Source: a virus. Taken from it: a stretch of 25,302 nucleotides of DNA. Both the position numbers and the translations under genes were made by a program. The stretch lies in IMG/VR virus record IMGVR_UViG_3300006916_000346, positions 1-25,302 of that record. One strand, given 5' to 3'. Below, in pieces: positions 24,310 through 25,302 of the stretch (position 1 is the first letter of the stretch; every line of letters begins with the position of its first letter). The notes under the pieces are model-generated. The model ran no database searches, had not been told where the DNA came from, and worked only from the letters and a program-made list of their open reading frames with translations.

Positions 24310-24914
24310 AGGTCGTTCTTGTTCAGCATCCTGTTGAGTCTGTTGTACAACTCATCTTCCTTACCCACGGGGCATCTGTACTTAAGCATATCGTAGATTT
24401 CGTAGATTCTATCATCCTCACGCTTGAGCTTACGCAGCTCTTCTTCAAGCTCCGCTATTCTCTCCTTTGAAATATTTATGGATTGCTTGAGGACTTTGTT
24501 CTCCTCTCGCATGGTGTAGTATTCCTGTGGTCTCTTGACCACCTCAAGCTTCTGCTCGGGTGCTTGCTCAACCACGGCATCAAACCTCTCGCCACAAGAA
24601 GAAAGCTTGTGCCTAAAGTGTTTGTTGGTGCGGATTATGAAGTCAATGTCCCGAAGGTAGTGGAGTATGGTCGCGTGGTCTTTACTTATGTAGCCTCCTA
24701 TCGCTGCCAATGAAAGGTTGGACTCTCTGAGTATGAAGGAGAATGCTTTTCTCGCTACGACAACAGGTCTCTTCCTGCTCTTTATAGTTATGTCAACCTC
24801 GAACTCATCGTTCACTATCGCTATCAGTGCTTGAACTTGGGAGTGTCCTATTATTTTTGTCCCGACTGCGCTTGTTCTCATCGCGCTCATCATCGGATTG
24901 TTTAGGTGGTTCAT
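24306..24914 (-). CDS. DnaA domain IV-like DNA-binding protein with C-terminal coiled coil
   Basis: Residues about 27-100 match the DNA-binding domain IV of the bacterial initiator DnaA: HSQVQALIAIVNDEFEVDI, then KSRKRPVVVARKAF, then a helix-turn-helix ending in ISKDHATILHYLRDI, equivalent to the DnaA signature RDHTTVLHA with some changes. There is no AAA+ ATPase region, so this is an orphan DNA-binding domain. Residues about 130-170 form a Glu/Lys/Leu-rich coiled coil, suggesting dimerisation. It may bind DnaA-box-like sites in the phage origin or compete with host DnaA. The first ATG gives a 110-nt overlap with the upstream gene; an internal Met at residue 12 is an alternative start, but some overlap remains with any start ahead of the domain. 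It overlaps the nuclease gene by 4 nt. Confidence 0.72.
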   Translation of the reverse strand: MNHLNNPMMSAMRTSAVGTKIIGHSQVQALIAIVNDEFEVDITIKSRKRPVVVARKAFSFILRESNLSLAAIGGYISKDHATILHYLRDIDFIIRTNKHFRHKLSSCGERFDAVVEQAPEQKLEVVKRPQEYYTMREENKVLKQSINISKERIAELEEELRKLKREDDRIYEIYDMLKYRCPVGKEDELYNRLNRMLNKNDL

Positions 24915-25290
24915 TGTTCCTTAAATGTTTTCCTTCTTGTATTGCATCCAAATACTCGTCTAGTTCCACAGGCTGAAAGTAAACGAAGCGGATTACATCA
25001 TCTTCCTCATCAAACTCATACTCCAAGAGGTAGAAAAATGGAGGGTCTTCATTTTTTATTACTGAGTACATGGAGTCGTACTCACCCTTAGATAAATTTT
25101 TCTTAGCGTGTTCGTAAATTTCTTTCAGATTCATAATAATCTGAAGGACTATCTCGTCCACAAGTTCGTCCTCAAGCTGATGCTGCATGGTGATAGCCAA
25201 GAAGTCATCGCCCAAGACGAAAGCCTCGTCGCCTCCGTTCTTACTTTTTATAAGTAGTTCTTCACCCATCTCCACGATATACGTCAGCAT
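24805..25290 (-). CDS. Acidic protein of unknown function, possibly 5'-partial
   Basis: A 161-aa frame starting at ATG 25290-25288. The frame stays open to the window edge, and a second Met at residue 8 (MGEELLIKS) is also plausible, so the start is uncertain. Residues about 8-120 look like a compact domain with helices (LEDELVDEIVLQIIMNLKEI) and a strand region (PPFFYLLEYEF). The last 35 residues are a highly polar, disordered tail rich in Asp, Arg, Ser and Asn, encoded in the stretch that overlaps the DnaA-like gene. I do not recognise the family. It appears to belong to the same minus-strand transcription unit as the DnaA-like and nuclease genes. Confidence 0.6.
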   Translation of the reverse strand: MLTYIVEMGEELLIKSKNGGDEAFVLGDDFLAITMQHQLEDELVDEIVLQIIMNLKEIYEHAKKNLSKGEYDSMYSVIKNEDPPFFYLLEYEFDEEDDVIRFVYFQPVELDEYLDAIQEGKHLRNNEPPKQSDDERDENKRSRDKNNRTLPSSSTDSDSER

Positions 25291-25302
25291 CGAAACCCAA
25301 CC

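Noticed and set aside
1-25302. Genome-wide use of genetic code 15 (TAG = Gln)
   Set aside because: Only one in-frame TAG occurs across the whole coding window, so full recoding is not demonstrated; only the single site is reported.
1-25302. tRNA genes, including a possible amber suppressor, and DnaA boxes
   Set aside because: Intergenic spaces are too short for a tRNA, and I saw no TTATNCACA-type box on either strand by eye.

Overview
The window is part of a tailed-phage genome, most likely a podovirus-like phage infecting a member of the Bacteroidota. The phage call rests on an uninterrupted late structural block: major capsid protein, connector proteins, tail nozzle, and a run of internal/ejection-type proteins ending in a giant polyprotein-like ORF. 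No tape measure, sheath or baseplate gene is seen. The host inference rests on the lack of Shine-Dalgarno sequences at gene starts, A/T-rich leaders, and three copies of the Bacteroidota-type -7 box TAnnTTTG just upstream of start codons. Several proteins resemble families I associate with crAss-like and marine flavobacterial phages, but I make no family assignment.

Layout: 2-313 is the 3' end of a gene, possibly a scaffold. 335-1765 is the major capsid protein. A terminator fused to a -7 box follows, then a 250-aa gene of unknown function, then a second terminator/-7-box unit. 2635-9346 holds two connector-like genes and a 1609-aa tail nozzle, joined by 1-nt TAATG overlaps. 9349-10125 is a small virion protein. 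A third -7 box overlaps its stop codon and precedes a T7 gp14/gp15/gp16-like series: 260 aa, 646 aa, and the giant ORF. The giant ORF spans 12864-23879. It would be 3671 codons long but is broken once by an in-frame TAG at 15132-15134.

At 23880-23901 a 9-bp hairpin marks a convergent strand switch. The minus strand then carries three compact genes, read from the right edge leftward: an unknown acidic protein, a DnaA-domain-IV-like DNA-binding protein with a coiled coil, and a small PD-(D/E)XK-like nuclease. These look like a replication or early module facing the late module. No stretch over 300 bases lacks a gene. No tRNA, CRISPR array, insertion sequence or attachment site was seen.

The most interesting observation is the single amber codon inside the giant ORF. 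It falls in the middle of what reads as one conserved domain, directly after a glycine-zipper-like hydrophobic segment. The two other TAG-terminated genes both have an in-frame TAA within three codons. This fits amber suppression, recoding or regulated readthrough giving a 756-aa and a 3671-aa product. A C-to-T change or a sequencing error must still be excluded.
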